A DNA stretch of 64,000 nt from Desulfoscipio geothermicus DSM 3669 (GCF_900115975.1 NZ_FOYM01000004.1:82263-146262); one strand, 5' to 3'. Shown: positions 23,813-31,561, counted from the stretch's first letter. The notes: generated from the sequence alone by a model not told the origin. Translations and numbers: made by a program.

Positions 23813-24331
23813 TTAAGTTTTGCAAGTTAACCACGGGAGGTTCTTTAAAATGCTTAAGACTACTTCCTGCTCCACGGTTAAACCAGCTTGATTGCCGTCT
23901 TTATTGCCCTCCGTCAAGCCAAACAAATAATCCAGGCTGACGTTGAAATAACTGGCAATTTTTAAAGACAGCAGGTAACCGGGGGGCCTGCGCCCTGATT
24001 CGCAGCCGGCCAGCACGGATTTACGACAGTCCAGTATTTCCGCCAATTGCTCCTGGGTCAGGCCGGATAGTTTACGCAAGCTGTGCAGCCGCTCTGCAAA
24101 TACAGGCAGGTTTTCCGCAATTTGCTTCATTTCTGCCCGGGCCATCAATTCCGCCAGCGGCTGTTCCAGCGCCCTGGCCAGTTTCCTGACCATGCGCGGG
24201 GTAGGTTTTCTGCTGCCCTGCTCCAGCCTGCATAAAGTGCTGGGATCTATCCCCGCTAAACGGGCCAGTTCCTTTTGGGTCAAGTTTTTTTTATTGCGGA
24301 GCTGTTTCAGGTAATTGCCGAATGTTTGCAT
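23813..24331 (-). CDS. XRE-family regulator with two helix-turn-helix domains
   Basis: From ATG 24331 (AAAGGTGAT upstream) the product has 172 residues. Two Cro/C1-type HTHs are seen: residues 3-60 (LKQLRNKKNLTQKELARLAGIDPSTLCRLEQGSRKPT) and about 78-132 (LHSLRKLSGLTQEQLAEILDCRKSVLAGCESGRRPP). A short C-terminal helix follows. Two XRE domains in one chain can bind DNA as a pseudo-dimer. It is the first gene after a fluoride riboswitch on the same strand. An in-frame start at 24373 is open but lacks a ribosome site. Confidence 0.87.
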   Translation of the reverse strand: MQTFGNYLKQLRNKKNLTQKELARLAGIDPSTLCRLEQGSRKPTPRMVRKLARALEQPLAELMARAEMKQIAENLPVFAERLHSLRKLSGLTQEQLAEILDCRKSVLAGCESGRRPPGYLLSLKIASYFNVSLDYLFGLTEGNKDGNQAGLTVEQEVVLSILKNLPWLTCKT

Positions 24332-24400
24332 AAAATCACCTTTCACATGACGCGCTCCAGTTAAGCTAACCAATTACATTACCCGGCTTGTGCGGTAAAC

Positions 24401-24478
24401 AAAAAAGCTCCTACCAAACCCGTTAAAGGTGGTAGGAGCTATTAGCTTTGCAGCGTTAAGCGAGCTCCATCGCTGTAA
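24401..24478 (-). ncRNA. fluoride riboswitch (crcB motif) with overlapping terminator
   Basis: On the minus strand, AGCGATGGAGCTCGCT is followed by AACGCTGCAAAGC, then TAATAGCTCCTACC. The parts match the crcB/fluoride aptamer: stem AGCG/CGCT around ATGGAGCT, stem GCT-gcaa-AGC, and the pseudoknot GGAGCT with AGCTCC. The 3' strand GCTCCTACC also pairs with GGTAGGAGC, followed by TTTTTT, which forms a terminator competing with the aptamer. This is the arrangement of a fluoride-ON switch. Downstream are XRE, HAD, UspA-remnant and GalT-like genes rather than crcB. Confidence 0.9.
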
Positions 24479-24494
24479 TATGTAACTTATAACA

Positions 24495-24523
24495 AATGTA
24501 ATTGCCCGGAAAGAAACAGTCAA
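24495..24523 (-). promoter_or_regulatory. promoter of the riboswitch-led operon
   Basis: Minus strand TTGACT (24523-24518), 17-base spacer, TACATT (24500-24495). The start of transcription would lie about 10 bases before the aptamer. Confidence 0.7.
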
Positions 24524-24795
24524 TTGTCATATTCTGCAAAAAATAATGATTATAACCATCCCATGCCTTTGTGCTCGCTTATCCTGGACTATTCTCTAAT
24601 TTATAATGTTTAATTTGTCATTTAACAATTGTTATTTACAATTGCCGCCTTGTTTCATTCCCCGTACAGACATGGTTTAAATGTTTGCCATTGGGGCATA
24701 GCGCGGTAACCTAAAACTTCTCTAATATAACTGCACTTAATATAACATGCACCTGTAAGCAAAGTGGATACCCGGGGTCTTAATTTGTTTTATGC

Positions 24796-24824
24796 TTGAC
24801 AAGTATGTGCAATTGTTTAATAAT
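24796..24824 (+). promoter_or_regulatory. promoter upstream of the ChrB_N-MFS pair
   Basis: TTGACA (24796-24801), 17-base spacer, AATAAT (24819-24824). The 5' leader would contain the palindromic repeat at 24851-24984. The AT-rich stretch 24525-24790 before it shows no gene. Confidence 0.65.
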
Positions 24825-24850
24825 GTTTGTAACTATTGTTAGTAAGGAAT

Positions 24851-24984
24851 GGGGACACACCTTCCGTGGTTGTCCAAGATGCGCAAATTTGTAGGGGCGG
24901 ACGACTCTGTCCGCCCGGTCCGGGCGCGCCTTCCTTGGTGCTCAAGATGCACAAATTGTATAAATAACGGGGAAGGAATGTCCC
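24851..24984. repeat. GGGGACACACC...GGAATGTCCC palindrome, copy 3, with inner duplication
   Basis: The outer arms GGGGACACACCTTCC and GGAAGGAATGTCCCT face each other over about 100 bases. Inside, CCAAGATGCGCAAATTTGTA and TCAAGATGCACAAATTGTAT are near duplicates, and GGGCGGAC-gactct-GTCCGCCC forms a strong hairpin. It lies in the leader of the next gene. Confidence 0.75.
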
Positions 24985-25005
24985 TAACTTATGGAGGTGA
25001 AATCT

Positions 25006-25539
25006 GTGGAATGGTTGATTTTAATCTATAAAATACCGGCTGAGCCTTCCCGGTACCGGGCGTCGGTTTGGAGAAAAATTAAGGAGATCGGGGCGGTTTA
25101 CCTGCAAAATTCAGTTTGCATCCTGCCGTTTAACAAAAAAACCGAGCGGGTCTTTCGCAAGATTAAAAATGAAATTGAAAATTACGGCGGTGAGGGGTAT
25201 TTGATCAAGGCTGATTTTATCGGCCCGGAAAACAAAATCATTAATTTGTTTAACGACACCAGGGACGAAGAATATGCCGAGATAATTGAGAAGTGCCACG
25301 ATTTTTTCTATGAACTGGATGCTGAGGCAAAAGCAGCGCATTTTACCTATGCCGAGCTGGAAGAAAATGAAGAGGATTTGAAAAAGCTGTACAACTGGTT
25401 TGAAAAGGTGCGGGAGCGGGATTATTTCACTTCATTCCTGCAGGAAAAAACCTACCAACTGCTGGCATCATGCCGGGCTTGCCTGGATAATTTTGGCGAC
25501 CAGGTGTTCGCCCGGGAAGATATGGACAACATTGATTAG
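25006..25539 (+). CDS. ChrB N-terminal domain protein
   Basis: The 177-residue product begins at GTG 25006, placed after GGAGGTG; an ATG at 24991 overlaps that ribosome site and is unlikely. The N-terminus EWLILIYKIPAEPSRYRASVWRKIKEIGAVYLQNSVCILP is typical of the ChrB_N domain (PF20229). ChrB proteins are chromate-responsive regulators or accessory factors; the C-terminal ChrB domain is absent here. A helical C-terminus with many Glu and Lys residues follows. It precedes an MFS gene by 83 bases, a pairing that suggests transport control. The inducer is not known. Confidence 0.82.
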   Translation: MEWLILIYKIPAEPSRYRASVWRKIKEIGAVYLQNSVCILPFNKKTERVFRKIKNEIENYGGEGYLIKADFIGPENKIINLFNDTRDEEYAEIIEKCHDFFYELDAEAKAAHFTYAELEENEEDLKKLYNWFEKVRERDYFTSFLQEKTYQLLASCRACLDNFGDQVFAREDMDNID

Positions 25540-25622
25540 TCTTTGCGGAGCCGGCCAAATTGCAGCAAATAATAATGACAAATGGTGGGGACCATGATGT
25601 CAGAAAGGTGGTTTGGTATTAA

Positions 25623-26786
25623 ATGTTTAACATAATTATCCTCGGGCTGACCAGTTTATTAACCGATATTGGCTCCGAAATGGTCTACCCCTTAATTCCG
25701 CTGTTTTTAGTGCAGCAGCTGGGGGCCACCCCGGCTGTTGTCGGATTAATCGAGGGGATAGCCGAGAGCCTGGCTTCCCTGCTTAAAGTTTTTTCCGGTC
25801 GGGTATCCGATAAACTGCAGCGCCGCAAGCCGCTGGCCATAGCAGGTTACGCTTCTTCCGCGTTATCGAAAATTCTCATCATTGCGGCGGTCTCCTGGGC
25901 CTGGGTGCTGGCGGGACGCATCGGGGACCGTTTTGGCAAAGGGATCAGGACCGCTCCCCGGGATGCCATTATTGCCGATTCCACCGACCCGCGTCAAAAG
26001 GGCAAATCCTTCGGACTGCACCGGATGCTGGACACCGCCGGAGCAGTAATCGGGGTTGCCCTGGCTTATTACTTGTTTACATCATATCAGGGGGATTACC
26101 GTCATGTATTCATCTGGTCATTGGTTCCGGCTTTCCTCGGTGTGCTGATTTTGGCGCTGGTGCGCGAGGCCAAAGAAAAAACGCCTAAAAGTTCGATTAA
26201 GGACGTGCCGCTGAATTGGCAATCTTTAAACCCGCGCTTAAAAGGTTTTTTAATTGTCGTTTTTCTTTTCGCCCTGGGCAATTCATCCAACCAGTTTCTG
26301 CTGCTGCGGTCCTCGGACCTGGGGATGCACCCGGCACAGGTTATTTTACTGTACCTGGTATTTAACGTCAGCTACGCCCTTGTTTCCTTCCCGGCGGGCG
26401 TGTTATCGGATAAAATCGGCCGGCGGCAGTTATTGATTACCGGCTATTTAATTTATAGCGCCGTTTATTTTGGTTTTGCCCGGGTGCACGATGCCGGCCA
26501 TCTATGGCTATTATTCATTATTTACGGGCTGTATCACGGGGTAACGGAAGGCGTGGAAAAAGCTCTTGTGGCCGATGTGGCGCCACAACAACACAGGGCC
26601 ACCATGCTGGGATTGCATGCCACTTTGGTGGGCATCGGATTGCTGCCGGCATCCCTTTTGGCCGGTTTGATCTGGCATTACTTTGGCGCTGCCTATACAT
26701 TTTATTTCGGGAGTGTTATGGGCCTGCTGGCGGCGCTGGGCCTGGCGGTGGTGCTAAAAATGGAGGACACCAAACAAGCCGGTTAA
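25623..26786 (+). CDS. major facilitator superfamily transporter
   Basis: The 387-residue protein has 12 predicted helices. MFS signatures are present: SGRVSDKLQRRKPLAIAGY in the loop between TM2 and TM3 (motif A), and GRIGDRFGKGIRTAPRDAIIADS, the hallmark of the group of MFS proteins often next to ChrB_N genes. The second half repeats motif A as AGVLSDKIGRRQLLI. It starts at ATG 25623 with AAGGTGG upstream. Substrate unknown; anion or metal export is inferred from the partner gene. Confidence 0.88.
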   Translation: MFNIIILGLTSLLTDIGSEMVYPLIPLFLVQQLGATPAVVGLIEGIAESLASLLKVFSGRVSDKLQRRKPLAIAGYASSALSKILIIAAVSWAWVLAGRIGDRFGKGIRTAPRDAIIADSTDPRQKGKSFGLHRMLDTAGAVIGVALAYYLFTSYQGDYRHVFIWSLVPAFLGVLILALVREAKEKTPKSSIKDVPLNWQSLNPRLKGFLIVVFLFALGNSSNQFLLLRSSDLGMHPAQVILLYLVFNVSYALVSFPAGVLSDKIGRRQLLITGYLIYSAVYFGFARVHDAGHLWLLFIIYGLYHGVTEGVEKALVADVAPQQHRATMLGLHATLVGIGLLPASLLAGLIWHYFGAAYTFYFGSVMGLLAALGLAVVLKMEDTKQAG

Positions 26787-26849
26787 TGTATTTGGCGAAA
26801 ATAAATATAACTAACAGAGAGCTAGCAAAGCTACATCGTTTAGCCCGTG

Positions 26850-26882
26850 TTATTGCGAGGAGTTAAGCGACGCGGCAATCTA
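26850..26882. repeat. ATTGCGAGGAG...CGACGCGGCAAT dispersed repeat
   Basis: ATTGCGAGGAGttaagCGACGCGGCAAT is a short imperfect palindrome. Similar ATTGCGAGGAGCGAAGCGACG-type repeats are common between genes of anaerobic Firmicutes. It lies directly before the GGGGACACACC copy 4. Confidence 0.6.
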
Positions 26883-26896
26883 TACTTCATAGGAAA

Positions 26897-26950
26897 GGGG
26901 ACACACCTCCTCTTTAGGGTTTGCAGATTTGGGGTCGGAGGAATGTCCCC
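26897..26950. repeat. GGGGACACACC...GGAATGTCCCC palindrome, copy 4
   Basis: GGGGACACACCTCC faces GGAGGAATGTCCCC across a 26-base loop. Same family as 8713, 15563 and 24851. Confidence 0.82.
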
Positions 26951-27024
26951 AAATACTGCCGCGCTACGCCTATAATGACAAAAGCGGGGCGAGGAAGATA
27001 TATACCACCGAAAGAGGTTTAAAC

Positions 27025-27621
27025 ATGACAGAACAAGATATTCAAGCGGAAGCAATTGGCACATGGATGAATAAAAATGAACTGGAAAAAGCACTGGCCA
27101 TAGGTATTTACGGGCCTCCGGAACTCAAACACGATGAAAAAGTTCATTACCTGGGAGAATTTAAGGAGCGGGTTATCAGGCTGCTGACCAGGAAGCAGGT
27201 GGCGGAACCGGCCATTTACCCGGAAATAATTGAGGCCCTAAAGGACAAAAGGGCTGCCAGATTGGTCATCAATGGCGACATTGCTGATTGCTTTATTGAA
27301 AAATACGAGGAATTGGCCCGGAAATTGGGAAAGCCTTACACGGTGGTGCATGACCCGGAATTAAAAGGGGAAGCCGGTTTAGCCGTGGTCAGCAACGATG
27401 CCGTAGACGTAGAAGAATTTAATGTGCCGGATAGAGAAATAAGGTTAAGTAAACTGGGGCTTTCCAAAGCTTTAATTAATGCTGCGGGAAAAAAAGTTTG
27501 CTCGCATTGCTTAGAAAAAATTATTCGTGCCGACCCCGGCGAAGTTATCAATTATCATAAGCTTACTATGTCAGATCGTTTTTGGGGGGAGCATTGCCGG
27601 GCCTGTGCAAGTAAACCATAA
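27025..27621 (+). CDS. YueI/DUF1694-like protein with C-terminal Cys pairs
   Basis: The ATG at 27025 (AAAGAGG upstream) gives 198 residues. The stretch IGIYGPPELKHDEKVHYLGEFKERVIRLLTRKQV matches the YueI family (DUF1694), where an adenine-nucleotide or RNA-related fold has been suggested but no function is proven. The middle EIIEALKDKRAARLVINGDI fits the same fold. A C-terminal addition has two CxxC motifs (VCSHCLEK and HCRACASK), likely a zinc site not present in the Bacillus protein. It stands alone between a palindrome and the second riboswitch. Confidence 0.72.
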   Translation: MTEQDIQAEAIGTWMNKNELEKALAIGIYGPPELKHDEKVHYLGEFKERVIRLLTRKQVAEPAIYPEIIEALKDKRAARLVINGDIADCFIEKYEELARKLGKPYTVVHDPELKGEAGLAVVSNDAVDVEEFNVPDREIRLSKLGLSKALINAAGKKVCSHCLEKIIRADPGEVINYHKLTMSDRFWGEHCRACASKP

Positions 27622-27677
27622 GCCGTAACAGTTTTTAAAGGCAAGCTTTTAGAGTAATTTAATATCAAATGAATTTC

Positions 27678-27705
27678 TTGACTATCTAAACCAAAGTGAT
27701 ATAAA
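27678..27705 (+). promoter_or_regulatory. promoter of the second riboswitch transcript
   Basis: TTGACT (27678-27683), 16-base spacer, TATAAA (27700-27705), placing the transcription start about 10 bases before the aptamer at 27722. Confidence 0.65.
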
Positions 27706-27721
27706 ATTACCCCAAAAATAA

Positions 27722-27800
27722 CCAGGCGATGGGGCCCGCCGTAGAACCGCCGGTCAGGCTAATAGCTCCTACCAACTTGTGGTGGGAGCTGTTTTTTTTT
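27722..27800 (+). ncRNA. fluoride riboswitch (crcB motif) with overlapping terminator
   Basis: AGGCGATGGGGCCCGCC, AACCGCCGGTCAGGC and TAATAGCTCCTACC follow in the order of the crcB aptamer: GGCG/CGCC closing ATGGGGCC, GCC-ggtca-GGC, and the pseudoknot GGGGC with GCTCC. The last strand AGCTCCTACC can instead pair with GGTGGGAGCT before a run of ten T, giving the alternative terminator. This is an ON switch for fluoride. The next gene is the second Spy-like protein, not a fluoride transporter. Confidence 0.9.
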
Positions 27801-27891
27801 ATGCAATGCACAGGCAATAATATTTTTTTAAAGGCCCCAAACATAAAACCAATTTACTAAGGAGGAATCAGATGGGAAAGGAGGTGTAATA

Positions 27892-28362
27892 GTGAACAAG
27901 AAAATAGTGCTTTTGACCGTTACACTACTTTTGGTATTCGGTATTGTCCAGGTGGCTGCGGCGGCCGGAATGGGCTGGGGTGGTAACGGCCCGCGTATGC
28001 TTAATAGCGATGACTGGGTCAGCCCGGTGGATGCCATAAATCTCACTGACCAGCAAATCGCTAAAATGCAGGAAATCAGGCAAAAAACCTACGCGCAAAC
28101 CCGCGACCTGCGCATTAAGCTAATGGACAGCATGCAGGAGCTGAGGCAGCTACAGCTACAGAAAAACCCGGACAAAGCCAAAATAGACGCCAAGATCAAG
28201 GAGATTAACGATCTGCGCGGCAAGCTGTACGGCATCGCCCAGCAAAGCCGGGAGCAGTGCCGGTCTTTACTTACCCAGGAGCAGTTGGCCCAGATGGCCC
28301 AAAACAGGGGCAAATGGGGCCGCGGCTTTCGGGGAGGCTTTGGGGCCGGCAGCACCCAGTAA
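27892..28362 (+). CDS. Spy/CpxP-like (LTXXQ) exported protein, copy 2
   Basis: GTG 27892 follows AAAGGAGGTG. The 156-residue product has a signal peptide ending VQVAAAAG, GMGWGGNGPRML, the motif INLTDQQIAKMQ and a second LTQEQLAQM, then a Gly/Arg-rich tail. It is a close paralogue of the protein at 12550-13017, with conserved DAKIKEINDLR and WVSPV blocks. Unlike copy 1, the promoter is followed by a fluoride riboswitch and there is no tandem ATTCACAG operator. A weak terminator hairpin follows at 28383-28419. Confidence 0.82.
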   Translation: MNKKIVLLTVTLLLVFGIVQVAAAAGMGWGGNGPRMLNSDDWVSPVDAINLTDQQIAKMQEIRQKTYAQTRDLRIKLMDSMQELRQLQLQKNPDKAKIDAKIKEINDLRGKLYGIAQQSREQCRSLLTQEQLAQMAQNRGKWGRGFRGGFGAGSTQ

Positions 28363-28382
28363 ATGATTTGTTTTGGTAACTG

Positions 28383-28419
28383 AAAAGGGAGGGACGGATT
28401 TTATGCGCCCTCCCCTTTT
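28383..28419 (+). terminator. hairpin after Spy-like copy 2
   Basis: AAAAGGGAGGG pairs with CCCTCCCCTTTT (one bulged C). The U-run is only four long because response-regulator sequence starts right after it, which suggests the hairpin was cut at a deletion junction. Confidence 0.65.
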
Positions 28420-29049
28420 AACAACGCCCATGAAGCTCAGTTTACGCCAGTAATATTGGATGGGGAAGAAGCCCTGCAAAAAGTGCCCATTCGCCACCCG
28501 GACCTGATCCTTTTGGACATCATGCTGCCCAAAAAGGACGGCTGGGCAGTGTGCCGGGAAATCAGAAAACAGCTTTCCATACCCATAATTATGCTCACCG
28601 CCCGGGGAGAGGAACTGGACCGGGTGCTGGGCCTGGAAATGGGGGCGGACGATTACATAACCAAGCCCTTTTCCCCCCGGGAAATGGTGGCCCGGGTTAA
28701 AGCCGTATTAAGGCGGATGCACCACGCGGAGGGAAAAAAAGACGCTGAGGTTATCACATTACCCGGTTTGATCCTAAATAACGCCGCCAAACAGGTGGAA
28801 ATGAACGGGCAGGTTGTCTCCATGCCCCCCAAGGAGTTTGAGCTGTTGTGGTTTTTGGCCGGTAACCCGGACCGGGTTTTTTCGCGGGAACAGCTGTTGC
28901 AGCAGGTTTGGGAATATGACTACCTGGGTGACCCCCGCACCGTGGATACGCATATCAAACGTTTGCGCGAAAAACTCAGCGCCCATATGGGTAAACGCTA
29001 TATCAAAACGGCCTGGGGCCAGGGCTATAAATTTGAGGCAGGTAATTAA
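28420..29049 (+). pseudogene. OmpR-family response regulator, N-terminus deleted
   Basis: A TTG at 28456 begins DGEEALQKVPIRHPDLILLDIMLPKKDGW; the frame is open upstream to 28420 as AHEAQFTPVIL, which fits helix 1/strand 2 of a receiver. Strand 1 and the acidic pair that holds Mg are absent, so about 20 residues are lost at a junction with the Spy-copy terminator. Phospho-acceptor Asp, MLTARGEE, YITKPFSPRE and the whole winged helix (KEFELLWFLAGNPDRVFSREQLL, DTHIKRLREKL) are intact. A DNA-binding fragment could still be made. Its stop is directly followed by a MacB fragment. Confidence 0.85.
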
Positions 29050-29259
29050 ATGTCGGCCCAGGATACGGCTCGCACCATGTCCGTACTACTGGTCATTGTA
29101 GCCACCATAGTGCTGATCGTGGGCGGCATCGGCATCATGAACGTTATGTTTGTCTCGGTCAAGGAACGTACCAGGGAGATCGGCATTTTAAAGGCCATCG
29201 GGGCCAGGAAAACGGATATTTTGCTTCAGTTTTTGCTGGAGGCGTTAAGCCACGAATAA
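29050..29259 (+). pseudogene. truncated copy of the MacB-like permease (TM2-loop)
   Basis: ATG 29050 opens [19 protein letters not shown] and runs through [20 protein letters not shown] to LLEALSHE. The region equals codons 265-325 of the permease at 3049-4242 with silent differences only, then jumps to the last four residues. The jump sits at the repeat GCTGGAGGC present at both ends in the full gene, so a direct-repeat deletion removed about 170 bases. The ATG sits where a sensor kinase gene should begin after the regulator, so kinase, lipoprotein, ATPase, adaptor and most of the permease were also lost. Confidence 0.88.
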
Positions 29260-29305
29260 AGGTGCCTGGCACTCCTTAATTTCAATAAAAATAGATATTA
29301 AACAT
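29258..29305 (+). repeat. dispersed palindromic repeat, GGTGCCTGGCAC type, copy 2
   Basis: AAAGGTGCCTGGCACTCC and the following TTAATTTC...AGATATTAAA match the sequence after the full permease gene at 4250-4322. It marks the right end of the duplicated block. Confidence 0.7.
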
Positions 29306-29472
29306 TGTTTTTTATCTTTCGGGTAAAGCCGGGTGTTGGTAAAGAGACCGCATTCGGTAAAGTTTTTTTGTTGGTTTGTGATCATAAGCCCGTCATTCCA
29401 TTCATGGAGGAGTAACCGGCATTCATCACCCACTTTAAAAGTGGTGTCTTCTACCGAGAGCTGATAAAAAGA

Positions 29473-29518
29473 ATAGCCGGCAGTATCTTGCAAATTACCG
29501 CAAAATGCTGCCGGCTAT
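29473..29518 (-). terminator. terminator of the iron alcohol dehydrogenase gene
   Basis: Minus strand ATAGCCGGCAG and CTGCCGGCTAT arms with TTCTTTTTAT after the second arm, about 25 bases past the gene's stop. Confidence 0.75.
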
Positions 29519-29542
29519 AAGTTTAGAGTGTTTTTGACTAAA

Positions 29543-30745
29543 TCACAGCGTCGGTTCCACCAGGCCAAAGCAGCGCTTGTAAATCCACTCGTAACCCTTA
29601 ACATTAATATCCCTGGGGTTGCCCACCGTCTGCGGGTCGTTGAAAGCTTCCCTGGCCAGTCGCGGTATCATGTCCTCCGGCACTCCCTGCTCCGCCAGGG
29701 TGGGGATGCCCAGATCATCCACCAGTTGGTATACGGCCAGTACGGCCTCTTTGGCCGCTTCTTCCACGGACAGCCCGAAGGTGTTTACCCCCATGGCTTG
29801 GGCGATGCGGGCAAATTTCTCCGGCTCGCCCATCCAGTTGTATTCCATGACGGGCCCCAGCATGGTGGCCACGCACGGGCCGTGGGCCACGGGGATGATG
29901 CCGCCCAGGGTCTGGGACATGGCATGGGCGGCGCCCGCCGATTCGCTGCCATAAGACAAACCGGCCAGCATGGCTGCCTGGGCCATGGCATAACGGGCTT
30001 CTATGTCCTGACCGTTGGCGCAGGCCCGCCGCAGGTATTTGGCGCAGTACTCAATGGCCAGCAGCGCCACCGCATCGGTGATGGGCTGGGCATAGTGGCA
30101 GGTATAGCACTCAATGGCGTGGCAAAGCGCATCCATGCCCGTTCCGGCGGTAATGTGGGGCGGCATGGATATGTGCAACTCCGGATCGATGACCGCCAGG
30201 TGGGCGGCAATCAGCGGTCCGCCGGTGTTGAACTTAAACTGCCGCGCCGGGTCGGTAATGACCGCCCACTGGGTGACTTCGCTGCCCGTGCCCGCGGTGG
30301 TGGGGACGGTGGTCAGCGGCGGAATTCTCTTGCTTAAAGGCTTTTTACCCTCCGCACATTCGTATTCCAGGACGGGTTTACCATGTGCCACTTCCACGCC
30401 GATGGCCTTGGCCGTGTCCATGGAACTGCCGCCGCCCACGGCAATCAGGCCGTTGCAGTTGTTTTCCAGGTATTTTTTAGTGCCGGCGGCCACCACATCC
30501 AGCGGCGGGTTGGCCACCACGCTGTCGTAAAGTACATATTCCACGCCGGCCTGCTTGAGGCTGTCCATGACCGGTTCTATTAAGCCGGCCTCGCAAACAC
30601 CCTTATCCGTTACCAGGAGTGCTTTATCGACCCCCAGGTTTTTTACCTCATCGCCAAGGTGCTTGATAACTCCTATGCCGTGTTTAACTACTGTCGGCAT
30701 CTCGAAACTTTTTAATCTGGCCATGCGCTCAAAACGCATATTCAA
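29543..30745 (-). CDS. iron-containing (type III) alcohol dehydrogenase, GbsB-like by context
   Basis: The 400-residue protein has the family's Rossmann GGGSSMDTAKAIG, VPTTAGTGSEVTQWAVI, metal ligands in the DALCHAIE and VAHGPCVATMLG helices, and the C-terminal GNPRDINVKGYEWIYKRCF. It reduces aldehydes or oxidises alcohols with NAD(P). TTG 30745 is favoured, six bases after GGGGGAG; ATG 30739 is in frame. It lies divergent to a GbsR-like regulator. In Bacillus subtilis GbsB is a type III alcohol dehydrogenase that oxidises choline and is repressed by GbsR, so a choline or related alcohol is the likely substrate (inference). Confidence 0.9.
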   Translation of the reverse strand: MNMRFERMARLKSFEMPTVVKHGIGVIKHLGDEVKNLGVDKALLVTDKGVCEAGLIEPVMDSLKQAGVEYVLYDSVVANPPLDVVAAGTKKYLENNCNGLIAVGGGSSMDTAKAIGVEVAHGKPVLEYECAEGKKPLSKRIPPLTTVPTTAGTGSEVTQWAVITDPARQFKFNTGGPLIAAHLAVIDPELHISMPPHITAGTGMDALCHAIECYTCHYAQPITDAVALLAIEYCAKYLRRACANGQDIEARYAMAQAAMLAGLSYGSESAGAAHAMSQTLGGIIPVAHGPCVATMLGPVMEYNWMGEPEKFARIAQAMGVNTFGLSVEEAAKEAVLAVYQLVDDLGIPTLAEQGVPEDMIPRLAREAFNDPQTVGNPRDINVKGYEWIYKRCFGLVEPTL

Positions 30746-30906
30746 GTGTATCTCCCCCTTGTATTAATGTTAAGATGGTTTATAATGTTTAATACTTTTT
30801 AAATGTTAGCATGTAAAAAATAACTGTTCAACTCAGAAATTTAGGCAAAATTTATAAATACCTCGTAATTTCGGTGCTATATAGGCATTTACATTATTTT
30901 TTTTAT

Positions 30907-30927
30907 AAGATATGATTAAAATATCTT
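30907..30927. promoter_or_regulatory. palindrome between adh and gbsR, candidate GbsR operator
   Basis: AAGATAT-gattaaa-ATATCTT is a perfect 7-7-7 inverted repeat in the divergent intergenic region, about 45 bases before the gbsR start. Confidence 0.5.
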
Positions 30928-30972
30928 AAACAAAGGTAGTAGGTACATTTCCTAAGTGAAAGGTTTGATGAT

Positions 30973-31557
30973 ATGTATAACGATAAAAAAAGAAATCGGG
31001 GTGATTATTTGGTCCCGGGTCGTTTGGAAGAAAAAATAATTCAGGCCAAGGATAAAGTGATCAACGCCATGGCTGAAACCATGGACCTATACGGCGTCAC
31101 GGCTTCCATCGGGCGGCTTTACGGCACGCTTTATTTTCAGCAGTACCCGATGACGCTGGATGAAATGAAAGATGAACTGGGCATGAGCAAACCCAGTATG
31201 AGTCTGGCGGTTCGCTCCCTGCTGGATATGAAAGTGGTGCAAAAAGTCTGGCAAAAGGGGACCCGCAAGGATTTATACGTGGCGGAAAAGGATTTTTTTA
31301 AATTTTTTCAGGTCTTTTTTTCCACCAAGTGGCGCCGGGAAATTGAGGTTAATTTACACGCTATAGATGAAGCTCTGACAGAATTAGATACATTACTGGA
31401 AAACCCCGATTTATCACCCGAAAAAAAGAAGGAAGCAGAAGCATTCAAACAGCAAATAGAGAATTCAAAAGTGTACTATAACTGGCTGGATGACCTAGTA
31501 AAAAGTCTGGAAAGCGGGCGCCTTTTTGAACTTATTCCGCCGAAAAAAGTAGATTGA
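30973..31557 (+). CDS. gbsR: GbsR/MarR-family transcriptional regulator
   Basis: The 194-residue protein has the GbsR signature: DLYGVTASIGRLYGTLYFQQYPMTLDEMKDELGMSKPSMSLAVRSLLDMKVVQKVWQKGTRKDLYVAEKDF. The winged helix is followed by a long helical C-terminal dimer and ligand-binding region. In Bacillus GbsR senses choline and represses the betaine synthesis genes and opuB. Here it sits between the alcohol dehydrogenase and a betaine/choline-type transporter, which fits the same role. Palindromes on both sides are candidate operators. It is followed by a hairpin terminator. Confidence 0.9.
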   Translation: MYNDKKRNRGDYLVPGRLEEKIIQAKDKVINAMAETMDLYGVTASIGRLYGTLYFQQYPMTLDEMKDELGMSKPSMSLAVRSLLDMKVVQKVWQKGTRKDLYVAEKDFFKFFQVFFSTKWRREIEVNLHAIDEALTELDTLLENPDLSPEKKKEAEAFKQQIENSKVYYNWLDDLVKSLESGRLFELIPPKKVD

Positions 31558-31561
31558 CGTA

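Noticed and set aside
24525..24790. AT-rich intergenic stretch before the ChrB_N gene
   Set aside because: No coding frame, repeat array or RNA pattern beyond promoters at its edges.
29245..29493. 82-codon minus-strand frame after the truncated permease copy
   Set aside because: It starts in the stem of the adh terminator at a TTG with no ribosome site and ends inside the duplicated repeat; no recognisable domain.
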